A stretch of DNA of 7,225 nucleotides from an uncultured Erysipelotrichaceae bacterium. Lineage in GTDB: Bacteria > Bacillota_I > Bacilli_A > Erysipelotrichales > Erysipelotrichaceae. The notes beneath the pieces are model-generated. The model ran no database searches and had not been told where the DNA came from. It saw nothing but the letters and a program-made list of their open reading frames with translations. The position numbers were made by a program, and so were the translations under genes. This document shows, in pieces, positions 6,553 to 7,225 of the stretch (position 1 is the stretch's first letter; each line of letters starts with the position of its first letter). The stretch is from assembly GCA_902803275.1 (NCBI GenBank), contig CADCPE010000147.1, positions 1 through 7,225 of the forward strand, read 5' to 3'.

Positions 6553-7225
6553 AAATAGGTTTTATTTCTTTAGGCTGTGCCAAAAATCTCGTCGATTCAG
6601 AAAACATCATCGCGCTTTTTGACGATCCGTTTTTTGAATATGAATACGATCTGAAAAAATGCGATGCGATCCTGATCAACACCTGCGGCTTTATCCTCAG
6701 TGCCAAGCAGGAAGCCATCGATACGATTCTGGAAATAGCCGAATACAAAAACGACAGACTTAAGAAACTGATCGTTACCGGCTGCTTTGTTCAGCGCTAT
6801 TTTGAAGACTGCCTCAAGGAATTTCCGGAAGTCGATCTGTTTGTGAAGATCGAAGATTATCCGAAACTGCCGAAGCTGCTCTCAGAACTCTTCGATCACA
6901 GATTCACGACATCCTATGGCAGATCCCGCAAGTTAGCCAACAATTCCTATACTGCCTATCTGAAGATCTCAGACGGCTGTGACAACCGCTGTGCCTATTG
7001 TGCCATTCCTTTGATCAGAGGCAATTGCCGTTCCTATCCGATCGAGGATCTGGTCAAGGAGGCTAAACAGCTTCTTGAAGCAGGAGTTAAGGAACTGAAT
7101 ATCGTCGCTCAGGATACGACCTACTATGGCCATGATATCTACGGTCACTTCGCATTGAAGGAACTGCTTGAGCAGCTGGACAGGCTTCCTTTCAGATGGA
7201 TCAGGATCCTTTACATGTATCCGGA
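6549..7225 (+). CDS. rimO: Ribosomal protein S12 methylthiotransferase RimO (3' end outside window)
   Basis: The first 225 residues of a radical-SAM methylthiotransferase, about half of the usual 430-440; the rest lies beyond the right edge. RimO adds a methylthio group to the conserved aspartate of ribosomal protein S12. The N-terminal UPF0004 domain shows SLGCAKNLVDSE with Cys10, NTCGF with Cys46 and VTGC with Cys79, the ligands of the auxiliary 4Fe-4S cluster. The radical-SAM CxxxCxxC is C144, C148, C151 in GCDNRCAYCAIP. SLGC.KNLVDSE and IVAQDTTYYG point to RimO rather than the tRNA enzyme MiaB. The N-terminal domain is compact: the loop after LVDSE is shorter than in E. coli RimO. The start ATG overlaps the MATE stop (ATGA 6549-6552), with GGAG at 6534-6537 as ribosome site. 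The C-terminal TRAM domain is not in view. Confidence 0.95.
   Translation, partial: MKIGFISLGCAKNLVDSENIIALFDDPFFEYEYDLKKCDAILINTCGFILSAKQEAIDTILEIAEYKNDRLKKLIVTGCFVQRYFEDCLKEFPEVDLFVKIEDYPKLPKLLSELFDHRFTTSYGRSRKLANNSYTAYLKISDGCDNRCAYCAIPLIRGNCRSYPIEDLVKEAKQLLEAGVKELNIVAQDTTYYGHDIYGHFALKELLEQLDRLPFRWIRILYMYP

Noticed and set aside
1..7225. Mobile element, CRISPR array, tRNA/rRNA genes or a defence system
   Set aside because: No terminal repeats, transposase, regularly spaced repeats, cloverleaf-like sequence or defence domains were seen. The content is housekeeping and composition looks uniform.

Overview
The window carries eight protein-coding genes packed almost without gaps: six complete and one truncated at each edge. 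The proteins are typical of the low-to-moderate GC Gram-positive bacteria (Bacillota). These include a CcpA-like LacI regulator, a CshB-type DEAD-box helicase linked to ispH (as I recall for the Bacillus yqfP/yqfR region), a Bacillota-style tyrosyl-tRNA synthetase and a short lipoprotein. A member of the Erysipelotrichia is my best guess, but that is an inference from overall flavour only. I see no tRNA, rRNA, CRISPR array, insertion sequence or phage gene. No stretch of 300 bases lacks a gene; the largest non-coding gap is the 64 bases between ispH and cshB.

Left block (1-2915, + strand): the C-terminal end of an unidentified charged protein overlaps a LacI/GalR-family regulator by ATGA. The regulator touches or overlaps tyrS at a TTGA, and tyrS is followed one base later by a small lipoprotein of unknown function. 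These four look like one transcript. It ends at a perfect 10-bp inverted repeat that fills the whole 22-base gap to the convergent gene ispH and probably terminates both directions.

Centre (2915-3842): ispH on the - strand encodes the last enzyme of the MEP isoprenoid pathway. The 64-base divergent region between ispH and the helicase holds the most striking signal. Each strand has a -10-like hexamer placed so that transcription would begin exactly on the A of the start codon (+1 = A of ATG). Neither gene has a Shine-Dalgarno sequence at useful spacing, and each has an in-frame stop just upstream. Both mRNAs are therefore predicted to be leaderless.

Right block (3843-7225, + strand): cshB (cold-shock/ribosome-associated type DEAD-box RNA helicase with a long basic tail), a MATE-family transporter and the first half of rimO (ribosomal protein S12 methylthiotransferase, overlapping the MATE gene by ATGA). 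The helicase and RimO both act on the translation apparatus, as does TyrS in the left block; the transporter between them has no obvious functional link. This is mostly housekeeping sequence. The points worth a second look are the paired leaderless promoters, the divergent effector domain of the CcpA-like protein, the orphan lipoprotein, and the tyrS gene without a T-box leader next to it.
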